The notes below the pieces were generated by a model. That model ran no database searches. It worked only from the letters and a program-made list of their open reading frames with translations, and was not told the origin of the DNA. This document shows positions 50,638 through 59,181 of a stretch of 64,000 bases of DNA, in pieces. A program made the translations under genes and the position numbers. Location: NCBI RefSeq assembly GCF_022347205.1, contig NZ_JAKRNE010000010.1, positions 1-64,000 of the forward strand, written 5' to 3'. Every line of letters starts with the position of its first letter. Position 1 is the first letter of the stretch. The stretch is from Corynebacterium sp. ACRPO. Its GTDB lineage: Bacteria > Actinomycetota > Actinomycetes > Mycobacteriales > Mycobacteriaceae.

Positions 50638-51480
50638 ATGGCACGGCATTCAAACGGGAAAAATAGCTTCGCAGTAGCGGGATGGGTTATTGCGGTGGCT
50701 ATTATCGCGCTGCTGGCCATAATTGCCTTGGTGGTCTTCCTTTTGCGCGGCGCAGGCAACGACGACGGCGAAGACTCCGCCGCACCCGCCGCAGTGGAAA
50801 GCAGCACCGAGGACGCACCGGAGACCAGTACGACAGCTGCTTCCAGTGCTTCCACCTCCGCTGCCCCCAAGAGTTCTTCCCCGAAGAGCTCCGCTCCAGC
50901 GACGAGTTCCGCAGCAGCTCCCAAGCCCGATGTGACGATGGCGGCAAATACGCTCCTGCTCTTGGATACCTCTACGGCCATGGCGCCGATGTACGGCCCT
51001 GTATCCGAAGCCTTGGGCACCACTGCTTCTGACCTAGCCGCTGACGGCGGAGCAGTTTCTTTGTGGAACTACTCCTCTCCTATCTCCGAGACCGCCACGG
51101 TTGGCTTCCGACAAAACCTAGGCTTTGGTGATGGCAACGCTGTATCCGGAACGCTCGGTGGCTTTGGAACTGGCGGTGTTCCACAAACACGCAGCGCCGT
51201 TGTAGCAGCTATCGCCAATGCCGCCGATCAAGCCGCAGGAACTGGCGACAAGGCACGCGTGGTCGTGGTAACTACTGGTACCGAGCAGGACATGGGTGAC
51301 GCGCAATTCACGTCCGCTCTTGAAGACGCCGCCTCCAAGGACGTTTCCCTCAGCGTCGTCCATGTCGGTGAAGGCAATGTCGATGCCGCACTGAAGTCCG
51401 CGGCTGATAGCTTCACCTCTGTTGACTCAGCCGATGAAGCGACGGTCTCTGGAGCAATTAATAAGGCCGCAGGAGTCTAA
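50638..51480 (+). CDS. Membrane-anchored VWA-like protein
   Basis: A 280-residue protein. A short basic N-terminus precedes one membrane helix (about residues 13-34), then a ~65-residue Ser/Ala/Thr-rich spacer suited to crossing the cell wall. The rest resembles a von Willebrand A domain: LLLLDTSTAMAPM stands where the metal-ion motif DxSxS should be, but its last Ser is Ala. VVVVTTGTEQDMGD is the later strand/Asp motif. The outer domain may bind protein or carbohydrate. A GGGAGGA site precedes the ATG, and a terminator follows. Confidence 0.78.
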   Translation: MARHSNGKNSFAVAGWVIAVAIIALLAIIALVVFLLRGAGNDDGEDSAAPAAVESSTEDAPETSTTAASSASTSAAPKSSSPKSSAPATSSAAAPKPDVTMAANTLLLLDTSTAMAPMYGPVSEALGTTASDLAADGGAVSLWNYSSPISETATVGFRQNLGFGDGNAVSGTLGGFGTGGVPQTRSAVVAAIANAADQAAGTGDKARVVVVTTGTEQDMGDAQFTSALEDAASKDVSLSVVHVGEGNVDAALKSAADSFTSVDSADEATVSGAINKAAGV

Positions 51481-51502
51481 TACGCAACTCTTCCTTGCCT
51501 AC

Positions 51503-51534
51503 GGCACCGAACGACGCCTCGTTCGGTGCCTTTC
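51503..51534 (+). terminator. Terminator of the VWA-like gene
   Basis: GGCACCGAACG pairs with CGTTCGGTGCC around a 6-nt loop, followed by TTTCTT. I see no gene in the 171 nt between this hairpin and the opposing one at 51706-51750. Confidence 0.85.
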
Positions 51535-51705
51535 TTGTCGGCTTATTGTGACTAGTGCTCTCCTACACCGCGGAACTACGGGCACTGCACCAGATCTAAA
51601 CACAGAGTCGGCTCGGGTACTAAGCCTGGGCTCGACTTCGATCCCGCGAGGCCACACAGCGCGGAATAGACTGTCTTGGATGGTGCACTCATTGCGATAG
51701 AGATC

Positions 51706-51750
51706 AAAAATCCACCCTGCTTCCCCGTGAGCTGGGAAGGAGGGTGGATT
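51706..51750 (-). terminator. Terminator of the MerR-type regulator gene
   Basis: AATCCACCCT (51709-51718) pairs with AGGGTGGATT (51741-51750), with inner CTTCCC/GGGAAG. On the minus strand the stem is followed by TTT, so it ends the unit beginning at 52328 or further upstream. Confidence 0.8.
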
Positions 51751-51764
51751 CTGTGTGGACGAGC

Positions 51765-52328
51765 CTAGGAGCTCTTGCGCTTGCGACGAGCGGCCAACTC
51801 GTCGAGGCCGACTACATTGTCTTCGGCGAAGTCTTCGATGCGTTCCGAAGGGAAAGAAGAAATGGTGCCGGAGAGCTCCTTCAAGATGCCCGGAACTGCA
51901 ATGCCGAAGACGCCTTGGCCGCCGGCGAGCAAGTCAATGACCTCATCGTTGGAACGGCACTCATAAACGGTAGTGCCGTCGGATACGAGGGTGAGCTCTG
52001 CTAGGTCATTCACACCACGATCCCGCAGGGACTCAACTGCCAATCGGATATTTTGCAGAGAAATGCCGGTATCCAGGAGGCGCTTCACAATCTTGAGCAC
52101 CAGTACATCCTTGAAGGAGTACAGGCGCTGGGAGCCGGAGCCGCGCGCCGTGCGGATGGAAGGGTTGACCAGGTTGGTGCGTGCCCAATAGTCCAGCTGG
52201 CGGTAGGTGATGCCGGCAACTTGGCAAGCGATGGGAACGCGGTAGCCCACCTCTTCGTCGGGTCCGACGTCAAAAAGCGATTCCTGTACGTAGGTGGATT
52301 CGGACTGGGAGTCCTCGTTAATGCTCAC
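51765..52328 (-). CDS. MerR-family regulator (paralogue of FtsR)
   Basis: A 187-residue regulator with a winged-helix N-terminal domain: EVGYRVPIACQVAGITYRQLDYWARTNLVNPSIR, then YSFKDVLVLKIVKRLLDTGISLQNIRLAVESLRDRG. The C-terminal part is not a metal-binding MerR tail and ends in a basic RRKRKSS. The target is unknown. The GTG at 52328 follows a TGGAGT site. Together with DUF151, ftsR and odhI it forms the conserved corynebacterial block. A 146-nt gap separates it from DUF151 upstream. Confidence 0.85.
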   Translation of the reverse strand: MSINEDSQSESTYVQESLFDVGPDEEVGYRVPIACQVAGITYRQLDYWARTNLVNPSIRTARGSGSQRLYSFKDVLVLKIVKRLLDTGISLQNIRLAVESLRDRGVNDLAELTLVSDGTTVYECRSNDEVIDLLAGGQGVFGIAVPGILKELSGTISSFPSERIEDFAEDNVVGLDELAARRKRKSS

Positions 52329-52474
52329 GTAATTACTCCAATGGGGTTTGTTGGAATTTCTAAAGATCAATTAAAAGCCAAGCGCATACGCCCGTCAAGC
52401 GCTGCTTGCTCAACTGTCAAGTACAACTTTAGACTTCTCAAACCCCATTGTCACCATTAGTCACACGCGTGTCA

Positions 52475-53068
52475 TTAACTTTTTTCGTCGTCATCCCCCG
52501 ATAGGAAATCCTTTTCCTCCATACCCAAAGACCTCATCATGGCTTCAAAATCCGCATCTGCCTGGGCATTTCCCGACGCCGAGGTCGAGGAATCATTGTT
52601 TTCGCTGGCTGGTAGATTATCGCCTGCGGCGTGGGTGGAAATTTCCAGGTCGAAGTACTCTTTCACGTCTGCATCACTGGCATATACGGAAACCTGGGCA
52701 AGGAGATCCGCCTCGGCTGAAATGGGGACGTGGAAATATTCGGATACGGCAAGTGCGTCGCTCAACCGAGAGTCATAAACCTCTCCGTTCGGAGCCTTAA
52801 TATCTACCATGAACGTTCCCTGGTGGTAGTTGGCAATTTCAATGGCCTCTACCCCGCCAGTGCCCTCTAGTACCTCGCAGATAAGATCGTGCGAGGTGGG
52901 ACGATTAGGCTGGCGGCCGTCTAAAGCGGCAGCTAGTTGCATGCCTTCAATCGGGGAGATCCACACGGGGATCAACCGGTTCTCTTCCGGCCAGCGCAGC
53001 ACAGCGCACACATCGTCTTCGGGGCCTACCTGGTGGATACCGTGAAACTCTAGGGATACATCACTCAT
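52475..53068 (-). CDS. DUF151 / bifunctional-nuclease-domain protein
   Basis: A 197-residue protein. Residues ~1-135 form the DUF151 fold (LRWPEENRLIPVWISPIEGMQLAAALDGRQPNRPTSHDLICEVLE; DSRLSDALAVSEYFHVPI). Plant homologues show nuclease activity; the bacterial role is unclear. The remaining ~60 residues are acidic and Ser/Asn-rich, probably disordered. It lies between two MerR-type regulators, 38 nt after ftsR, in a block conserved in actinobacteria. Confidence 0.85.
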   Translation of the reverse strand: MSDVSLEFHGIHQVGPEDDVCAVLRWPEENRLIPVWISPIEGMQLAAALDGRQPNRPTSHDLICEVLEGTGGVEAIEIANYHQGTFMVDIKAPNGEVYDSRLSDALAVSEYFHVPISAEADLLAQVSVYASDADVKEYFDLEISTHAAGDNLPASENNDSSTSASGNAQADADFEAMMRSLGMEEKDFLSGDDDEKS

Positions 53069-53106
53069 AAATACCACTCTCCCACAAACGCGGGATTACG
53101 TGTGTA

Positions 53107-53853
53107 TTAGGAGTGGTATTCGTCGCGCAGATCCGACTTCACCAGAGTTGCGTGCAAGGAGACCACTAGAGCGGTCATTTGCTGGGAGATTTCCTCTGCT
53201 TTCTGATGCGCGGTATCAGAGTTTGAGTGTGCCACGGGAGCTGCCGCCTGGGAAATCAAATCAGCCTGCCGGCGGGCGTTATTACGCAGGGACTTGAGTT
53301 CACGGGCGCCAAAACCAAAAGCTTTGAGGGCCACCGCTGCAGAGACAATGGCTACGTCGTCGGTATTGAAAAAGCCTGCGGCATCCGGGCGGATGAGGCC
53401 ATATTTAACCAAGGAAGCTACATCATCTTCGCTGGCACTAGCTTGGGTAGCTACCTCTACGTCGGTCAGGCGCGTGACCACAGGGGCCCTAAACTGCTGC
53501 GGCGAGAGTAGGGTTTCTGCATTTCCCGCAGAAACAATGGCGGTCACCTGGCCGGAATCCATGGCTTCTAGCTGCTCGCGGATAACCTTCAGCGGCGTAT
53601 AGTTATCGCGCTGAGTGGTGAGAATATACCGCAGTCTGTCCACGTCTTCTTGGGTGAAGCGGCGATAGCCAGAGGCCGTGCGCTGTGGACTGATGAGCCC
53701 CTCAGATTCGAGGAAGCGAATCTTAGACACCGTGACGTCTGGGAATTGCTGATTCAGCGTTTCCAAAACCACGCCAATGGACATGGTCTTTGGCTTCTTA
53801 GCTTTAGGGCTGGTGCGGCGTACTGCTGCTGCCGAAGAATCTGCTGCGCTCAC
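53107..53853 (-). CDS. ftsR: MerR-type regulator FtsR
   Basis: A 248-residue regulator. After a ~25-residue basic start, the MerR winged helix reads MSIGVVLETLNQQFPDVTVSKIRFLESEGLISPQRTASGYRRFTQEDVDRLRYIL, followed by a dimer helix and a larger C-terminal domain. It has no metal-ligand cysteines. In C. glutamicum the homologue at this locus, between odhI and DUF151, activates ftsZ, hence the symbol; that role here is inferred. It starts with GTG. Its stop precedes DUF151 by 38 nt. Confidence 0.88.
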   Translation of the reverse strand: MSAADSSAAAVRRTSPKAKKPKTMSIGVVLETLNQQFPDVTVSKIRFLESEGLISPQRTASGYRRFTQEDVDRLRYILTTQRDNYTPLKVIREQLEAMDSGQVTAIVSAGNAETLLSPQQFRAPVVTRLTDVEVATQASASEDDVASLVKYGLIRPDAAGFFNTDDVAIVSAAVALKAFGFGARELKSLRNNARRQADLISQAAAPVAHSNSDTAHQKAEEISQQMTALVVSLHATLVKSDLRDEYHS

Positions 53854-53951
53854 TGTGTCTATCTCTTAGGGGTACTGAAAGTTCTTATCGTGCCATAAGT
53901 AGACTACACCGCCCCTCCTAGTAAGGAAGCGCGGCTAGTCTACGTAAAAAA

Positions 53952-54386
53952 TTAGCTCTGGTTAGCGATGAAAACCAAGCGGAACTTGCCAATCTGGATT
54001 TCGTCTCCTACCTCGAGCACCTGGGAGTTGCGGGGCTCGCGGTTAACGTAGGTTCCGTTCAGGGAGCCCACATCAACTACCTCAAACTTGCCGTCATCAT
54101 TCTTGCGAAGCTCCGCGTGGCGGCGGGACACCGTAACGTCATCGAGGAAAATGTCTGCCTCGGGGTGGCGGCCGGCGGTAGTAGTCGCTTGATCCAGCAA
54201 GAAGCGGGCACCCGCATTCGGGCCACGCTTTACCACGAGGAGGGCCTGACCTTCCGCCAGGTTGTCGGTGCCGGCAACGGTAGCATCATTGCCATTCGCG
54301 CCGTTTTCCATCTCCTTGAGCAGGTCTGCGCGGAATACAGATGTGGTCTCTACCTGTGGTTCCGGGGTTCCGGTGTTCTCGCTCAT
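53952..54386 (-). CDS. odhI: FHA-domain regulator OdhI (GarA homologue)
   Basis: A 144-residue protein. The N-terminal ETTSVFRADLL carries the adjacent threonines phosphorylated by PknG/PknA-type kinases, and residues ~65-135 form an FHA domain (GRHPEADIFLDDVTVSRRHAELR, VDVGSLNGTYVN). Unphosphorylated OdhI binds and inhibits the E1 subunit of 2-oxoglutarate dehydrogenase; phosphorylation causes self-binding and release. It thereby sets flux between the TCA cycle and glutamate synthesis. A CGGAGGTAACA ribosome site precedes the ATG. It lies 85 nt after secA2 and 98 nt before ftsR. Confidence 0.96.
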   Translation of the reverse strand: MSENTGTPEPQVETTSVFRADLLKEMENGANGNDATVAGTDNLAEGQALLVVKRGPNAGARFLLDQATTTAGRHPEADIFLDDVTVSRRHAELRKNDDGKFEVVDVGSLNGTYVNREPRNSQVLEVGDEIQIGKFRLVFIANQS

Positions 54387-54471
54387 TGTTACCTCCGGGG
54401 ATTAGTTACGAGTTACTTATAACAATACTAGCGACTCATGTGAGTCCGTGACCCCTTCGTGGGGAATAATT

Positions 54472-56763
54472 TCACCGGAAAATGTTTCCGATGCCGCTCA
54501 GCACGGAATTTCCCTTGCCCGCAAGGGGGTTATCGGACACCATGTAAGTCCATGTAGCACTCGGACGAGCGAGACCGGCGTCATCGAGGTGTGCCCCGGC
54601 GGCATCGATAAGCACTGTACGGAAAGTCTCCACAGACTTGTCGACGGCCCTCTGAGCCAAGTCCTTAAACTCCCTCACCGCAATGCGGTGGTACTCGTCG
54701 ATGGGAGTCTCTCGGGCGATGGCGCGCAGATGGATCGACTCGCGCACATCGTCCATGAGCTCTAGGTGGTCGGCCCAGGCCAAGTCCAAGTGATACAGCA
54801 TAATTTCGCGCGCGGCCTTGATGCGGGCTTCCTCTGGAACCTCTGATAGCTCTGCTGCACGCTCCGGAGCACGTTGGGTTAGTTCCTGCCAGGCCTGATC
54901 TGTATCCAACAGCTTGGCTCGGCGCTCATCAATAATGATGCGCTGATCGGCTAGGAGCTGGTTATACTTCCAGGTCTGGGCATGAATTTCGAGTAGTTGA
55001 CCCTCGGTCACGCGCTGGCAGTGTGCCACGAAATCACTTACTCGCTTGGATTCAATGCGCCCATCTTCTGCCGGTTGAGCACGCACAGTCTCGCCGTCGC
55101 CGCCTTGCTGGACCACATCGTCCTCAAGGGAGACGAAGAATAGGGACAGGCCCGGATCGCCCTGCCGGCCTGCACGTCCGCGCAACTGGTTATCCAAGCG
55201 GGCGGTGCGGTGGCGGGAGGTACCGATAACCGCCAAGCCACCCAACTCCGCTACTGCATCATGGTCAGCTTCTTTAGCACCGCCCAGCTTAATATCGGTG
55301 CCGCGCCCGGCCATCTGCGTAGAGACGGTAACGCGTCCAATATCGCCGGCCTCGGCAACGATCTGTGCCTCCTGCTCATCATTTTTGGCGTTGAGCACAT
55401 TGACGTCAATGCCCCGCTCGCGCAAGGCCTCTGCCAGATCTTCCGACTCGGCGACATCCTGCGTGCCCACAAGGATGGGTTGCCCCGTGGCGTGAATGGT
55501 GGCTATTTCCTCCACGATGGCGGCGGATTTATCATCGACGGTCGCAAAAATGCGGTCTTGCTCATCAAAGCGCTGCAGCGGCTTATTGCGGTCGATCACG
55601 GATACATGAAGATCATAGAACTGCCGCAGTTGATCGGTCGCCTCCACCGCGGTACCCGTCATGCCGCACACAAGTGGGTAACGTCGCATAAGTTCTTGCA
55701 GCGTGATGGTGTCGAGGATGCGTCCGCCTTCGGAAACCTCTAGGCCTTCCTTGGCTTCTACTGCCGCTTGGAGCCCATCAGGCCAGCGTTGTAGGTCGGC
55801 AACGCGGCCCCTGGAGGCGTCGATAAGCTGCAGCTTGCCATCGACCACGATGTAGTGGATGTCCCGGATAAGCAGGGCCTTGGCATGCAGGGCGAGGTTG
55901 ACCTTCACCAAGATGGTGCCGATATTTTCCTCCGAATAGAGCGAATCAATGCCCAATTCCTGCTCCACGCGGCGGGCACCGTTCTCGGTCAGCTGAACGG
56001 TGCGGCCGTCCTCAGAGATGGAGTAATCCAGCTTCTCGCGCAGGCGGGATACCACATTGGTGATGTGCCCGGTGGGTGCTTCACCTGGCCGATTACCGGC
56101 CAGCACTAGGGGCACAAGAGCCTCATCCACTAGGACGGAATCGGCTTCATCCACGAGGGCAACGTCGCCGGCGGCCTGCACCGTGTGGGAGCGGTCGGTA
56201 ATTTGGTTATCGCGGAGCAGATCAAAGCCCAGCTCGTTGACCGGTGCGTAGATAATATCCTGTGCATAGGCAGCGCGGCGCTCGTCCGGTGTCATGCCCT
56301 CCGTCACCGAGGCAACGCTTAAGCCAAAGAACTCCACGACAGGGCGCATCCATTCGGCGTCGCGGGCGGCGAGATAGTTATTGACGGTGACCACGTGGAC
56401 GCGTTTGCCAGTCAACGCGAAACCCGTAGCCGCCATGGCACCCACCAAAGTTTTGCCTTCGCCGGTGGCCATTTGGATGACGTCTCCGGTAAGCAGGCGC
56501 AGCACGGCTTGGGACTGCACATTGAAGGGATGCATCCCTAGGGTGCGCTCGCACGCTACCGCTAGGGCCGCGAGGAACTGCGCCTTATCCGCAATCTCGC
56601 CGCCTGCAACGGCATCGCGTGCAGCTTGGGCTACAGCTGCGTCGTCTTGCTGGCCCAATGCCCGAGCCGCTTCATCGGCTGAACCCACGATGGCCTTGGA
56701 TTTCTTATCGTTACGCTCGCTTTGCGAGCCCATTGCTTTCCAGAACCAATCGAACGCGCCCAT
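54472..56763 (-). CDS. secA2: Accessory protein-export ATPase SecA2
   Basis: A 763-residue SecA. Motor motifs include GVIQMATGEGKTLVGAMAA (Walker A), LVDEADSVLVDEA (DEAD-like), the 3' motor with VTVSTQMAGRGTDIKLGG and a wing/scaffold region ending LRAIARETPIDEYHRIAVREF. It is shorter than SecA1 (about 840 residues) and lacks the Cys-rich zinc C-terminus, as SecA2 proteins do. It would export a limited set of proteins. A GGAGGATGAGGT stretch precedes the ATG. It is divergent from the OsmC fusion gene. Confidence 0.94.
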   Translation of the reverse strand: MGAFDWFWKAMGSQSERNDKKSKAIVGSADEAARALGQQDDAAVAQAARDAVAGGEIADKAQFLAALAVACERTLGMHPFNVQSQAVLRLLTGDVIQMATGEGKTLVGAMAATGFALTGKRVHVVTVNNYLAARDAEWMRPVVEFFGLSVASVTEGMTPDERRAAYAQDIIYAPVNELGFDLLRDNQITDRSHTVQAAGDVALVDEADSVLVDEALVPLVLAGNRPGEAPTGHITNVVSRLREKLDYSISEDGRTVQLTENGARRVEQELGIDSLYSEENIGTILVKVNLALHAKALLIRDIHYIVVDGKLQLIDASRGRVADLQRWPDGLQAAVEAKEGLEVSEGGRILDTITLQELMRRYPLVCGMTGTAVEATDQLRQFYDLHVSVIDRNKPLQRFDEQDRIFATVDDKSAAIVEEIATIHATGQPILVGTQDVAESEDLAEALRERGIDVNVLNAKNDEQEAQIVAEAGDIGRVTVSTQMAGRGTDIKLGGAKEADHDAVAELGGLAVIGTSRHRTARLDNQLRGRAGRQGDPGLSLFFVSLEDDVVQQGGDGETVRAQPAEDGRIESKRVSDFVAHCQRVTEGQLLEIHAQTWKYNQLLADQRIIIDERRAKLLDTDQAWQELTQRAPERAAELSEVPEEARIKAAREIMLYHLDLAWADHLELMDDVRESIHLRAIARETPIDEYHRIAVREFKDLAQRAVDKSVETFRTVLIDAAGAHLDDAGLARPSATWTYMVSDNPLAGKGNSVLSGIGNIFR

Positions 56764-56837
56764 ACCTCATCCTCCTTATTTGGATTGCTCCTATCGACTG
56801 TAGTCAACCTGGTATGGCTTGCGGGTAAGAGGCCCGT

Positions 56838-56843
56838 TATTGT
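56838..56843 (+). promoter_or_regulatory. -10 element (TATTGT) of the hydrolase-OsmC gene
   Basis: TATTGT lies 7 nt before the ATG at 56851, supporting that start; the longer frame to 56722 overlaps secA2 antisense. Confidence 0.45.
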
Positions 56844-56850
56844 AGTTCTC

Positions 56851-58008
56851 ATGCAATCCGTCAATGTTAAGCTGCCTTCGAGCCGGGGAACCGAGATGGC
56901 CGGAACCATCGACTTCCCGGATTCTCCCCCGATCGCCTATGCCATCTTTGCCCATTGCTTCGCCGGCTCGCGCCACACTCCCGGTGCTGCCCGCACCGCG
57001 AAGCAGCTCACCGAGTTCGGCATCGCCACTTTGCGTTTCGATTTTCCCGGTCTTGGCCAGTCCGCCGGAGAATTTGGCGATACTACCTTTAGCCAAAATG
57101 TTGATGATATCCATGCCGCTGCCGCCTGGCTGACGGAGAACTACTCTGCCCCACAATTGCTCATGGGCCACTCGCTCGGTGGCGCCGCTGCATTGAAGGC
57201 GGCCACCACCATGAAATCACTTAAGGCGGTAGCCACCATTGGCGCGCCCTTTGATCCTGCCCACTCCGTGCTTCACTATGCGGACAAGATCGGCGAGGTC
57301 GACGCCAACGGCGAGGTGGAAGTCATCCTCGGCGGCCGCGGCCTTATCATTTCCCGCAAGTTCCTCGAGGACTTGGCAGATACTAACCCCGAGGAGTACC
57401 TGCCCAAGCTCCGCAAGCCGTTGATGGTGTTGCACTCACCCATTGACCAGACGGTGGGCATAGACAATGCGCAAAATATCTTCCTGCTCACGCGCTACCC
57501 CAAATCCTTGGTTTCCCTGGACAAGACCGATCATCTGCTCACCAAGCAGGGCACGGCAGCCCGCGCTGCGGATCTCATCGGTGCGTGGGCCGAGCAGTTT
57601 ATCGTTCCTGATTACCGCCCGGAGGAAGTAGGAACCGACGCCGCCGTTGCGCAGCCGGCCACCGGCACCAAATTCGGCGTGGTCGTCCGCCATAATGACC
57701 ACAACCTCAGTGCCGACCGCACGAAGAAGAATGGCGGCAAGGGTAAGGGCTTTACCGCAGAGGGCCTTGTTATGTCCGCGCTGGCTACGGCCGCCACCCA
57801 AGCAATCAAGGATGCCGGCAAGAGGCTTGCGCTTGACGACGTCCACGTGAGCATCACCCAAACCGGCCCCGCTAGCTTCGAACGCCGCATCGAGCTTGCC
57901 GGAAAACTGTCAGCGGAAGAAAAGTCCGACCTGCGCTCTGCCGCGAAGGACACCGATGTTGAGCGCATGCTCGGCAACGTCACCATCGTGGACGTGGACG
58001 CGCACTAA
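56851..58008 (+). CDS. Alpha/beta hydrolase-OsmC fusion protein
   Basis: A 385-residue two-domain protein. Residues ~1-255 are an alpha/beta hydrolase with the oxyanion region FAHCFAGSR, nucleophile elbow LLMGHSLGGAAAL and late His in LDKTDHLLTKQGTA. Residues ~265-385 are an OsmC/Ohr-like domain for peroxide or thiol chemistry (GFTAEGLVMSALATAATQ...), although the usual two reactive cysteines are not evident in it. Such fusions recur in actinobacteria and proteobacteria; the substrate is unknown. Its stop overlaps the next ATG (TAATG). Confidence 0.88.
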   Translation: MQSVNVKLPSSRGTEMAGTIDFPDSPPIAYAIFAHCFAGSRHTPGAARTAKQLTEFGIATLRFDFPGLGQSAGEFGDTTFSQNVDDIHAAAAWLTENYSAPQLLMGHSLGGAAALKAATTMKSLKAVATIGAPFDPAHSVLHYADKIGEVDANGEVEVILGGRGLIISRKFLEDLADTNPEEYLPKLRKPLMVLHSPIDQTVGIDNAQNIFLLTRYPKSLVSLDKTDHLLTKQGTAARAADLIGAWAEQFIVPDYRPEEVGTDAAVAQPATGTKFGVVVRHNDHNLSADRTKKNGGKGKGFTAEGLVMSALATAATQAIKDAGKRLALDDVHVSITQTGPASFERRIELAGKLSAEEKSDLRSAAKDTDVERMLGNVTIVDVDAH

Positions 58009-58397
58009 TGGCAGCCTTTGATCCCTCGCGCCGCTGCCCGTGCGGCACCGGCCTGACCTACGGCGAGTGCTGTGGCAAGTACCATGCCGGCACCAACGCC
58101 CCCACTGCGGAGGCGCTCATGCGCTCGCGCTTTAGCGCCTTTGTTACTGGAGACGAAGCCTATCTCCTCCGTACGTGGGATCCCGATACTCGCCCTGTAA
58201 CACTCGACTTGGCTGATTCTCCCGTCCGGTTTTATCGCCTCGATATCCTGGACACCCAAGCAGGCGGATTGCTCGATAGTTCCGGCGTGGTGGAGTTTGA
58301 GGCCTTTTATAAAGGCGCGGCCGTTGGCTCACAACGCGAGCGTTCCTCGTTTCGCCGCGTCGGCGGCGCTTGGGTGTACTCCAGCGGCGAGTTTTAG
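58008..58397 (+). CDS. YchJ/UPF0225-family SEC-C-motif protein
   Basis: A 129-residue protein with an N-terminal SEC-C-like zinc knuckle, RRCPCGTGLTYGECCGKYHAG, and the YchJ core, LMRSRFSAFVTGDEAYLLRTWDPDTRP and VEFEAFYKGAAVGSQRERSSFRRVGGAWVY. The family is widespread and of unknown function; the knuckle resembles that at SecA C-termini. It is translationally coupled to the hydrolase-OsmC fusion. tRNA-Pro follows 71 nt later. Confidence 0.88.
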   Translation: MAAFDPSRRCPCGTGLTYGECCGKYHAGTNAPTAEALMRSRFSAFVTGDEAYLLRTWDPDTRPVTLDLADSPVRFYRLDILDTQAGGLLDSSGVVEFEAFYKGAAVGSQRERSSFRRVGGAWVYSSGEF

Positions 58398-58468
58398 CGC
58401 AGGTTACACCCCAAATTTCACAGTAGAATCCTACTGATGTAATCTAGACAAGTCGCACAGTTCGACGG

Positions 58469-58542
58469 CGGGCTATGGCGCAGTTTGGTAGCGCACTACA
58501 CTGGGGGTGTAGGGGTCGCAGGTTCAAATCCTGTTAGCCCGA
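58469..58542 (+). tRNA. tRNA-Pro (anticodon GGG)
   Basis: CGGGCTA pairs with TAGCCCG in the acceptor. The D-arm has GGCGCAGTTTGGTAGCGC, the anticodon stem CTACA/TGTAG encloses CTGGGGG with anticodon GGG, and the T-arm has GGTTCAAATCC. The discriminator is A and CCA is not encoded. It reads CCC/CCU codons. No phage integrase or repeated 3' end is nearby. Confidence 0.95.
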
Positions 58543-58551
58543 CAAATATTC

Positions 58552-58580
58552 AGCCGGCACCGTGAAGGTGCCGGCTTTTT
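58552..58580 (+). terminator. Rho-independent terminator of tRNA-Pro
   Basis: AGCCGGCACC pairs with GGTGCCGGCT around GTGAA and is followed by TTTTT. It lies 9 nt after the tRNA and may also shield it from cadD transcription arriving from the other strand. Confidence 0.9.
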
Positions 58581-58591
58581 CTATTCCGCGT

Positions 58592-59164
58592 TTACACTGC
58601 AAGCAAGATCGCAATTCCCAGTAGAATGAGGACCGTGGGAAACAGCACGCTTTCCCACTTTTCCAGTGCTTCTGCAATGCCCGGCCGCGTGGCCACAAAC
58701 CGCGCTGCCCGCACTAGGGGCGCCACGAGGATTAAAAAGACCACGCAATAGATCGCTACCTCAGCCGGCGTAGAGGTGGTAAACACTGGTACATAGACGC
58801 CGATATTGTCGCCACCGTTGGCAAAAGTCACCCCGGCTACCACCAGGGCGCTCAGCCTTTTACCCGAAACGTCCTCATCGTCGTCCTCACCCCGGAATGC
58901 TTGCCACGCTGCCCATAGGCCTAAAAACAATGGAATGAGACCAAAGTAGCGAATCAATTCCTCAGGCAAAACAGCATTAAAGCCCAGCCCGACAACGGCA
59001 GAGGCCGCTAGTATGCCGAGAAAACCCAAATACTGACCTAGCAGAATCGCGGGCGTCGTGCCCTTGCGTCCAGCTCCACGGGCGAAGAAGAGGGACAACA
59101 CCACAATGTCATCGATGTTGGTGGCCACGAATAGTCCAGTAGCCGCTGCGAGAGTAGTAAGCAC
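58592..59164 (-). CDS. CadD-family cadmium/cation resistance transporter
   Basis: A 190-residue membrane protein with five to six helices and the repeated acidic motifs of the CadD/LysE-like group: FVATNIDDIVVLSLFFARG in the first half and VTFANGGDNIGVYVPVF in the second, which likely form the ion path. It is related to staphylococcal CadD, which gives cadmium resistance. It starts with GTG preceded by GGTAGGAAA. No ArsR-type repressor adjoins it. It is divergent from the ABC exporter across a region with a perfect palindrome. Confidence 0.85.
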   Translation of the reverse strand: MLTTLAAATGLFVATNIDDIVVLSLFFARGAGRKGTTPAILLGQYLGFLGILAASAVVGLGFNAVLPEELIRYFGLIPLFLGLWAAWQAFRGEDDDEDVSGKRLSALVVAGVTFANGGDNIGVYVPVFTTSTPAEVAIYCVVFLILVAPLVRAARFVATRPGIAEALEKWESVLFPTVLILLGIAILLAV

Positions 59165-59181
59165 TTTCCTACCTTACCGCG

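Noticed and set aside
51422-51700. 92-codon plus-strand frame after the VWA-like gene
   Set aside because: It starts inside the VWA-like gene in another frame and runs through that gene's terminator; composition is not protein-like.
51535-51705. tRNA-like stretch around CTCGGGTACTAAG and TCGATCCCGCGAG
   Set aside because: No cloverleaf with a proper T-arm or acceptor could be drawn on either strand.
58469-58542. tRNA-Pro as an integration site of a mobile element
   Set aside because: No integrase, no repeated tRNA 3' end and only ordinary genes downstream.
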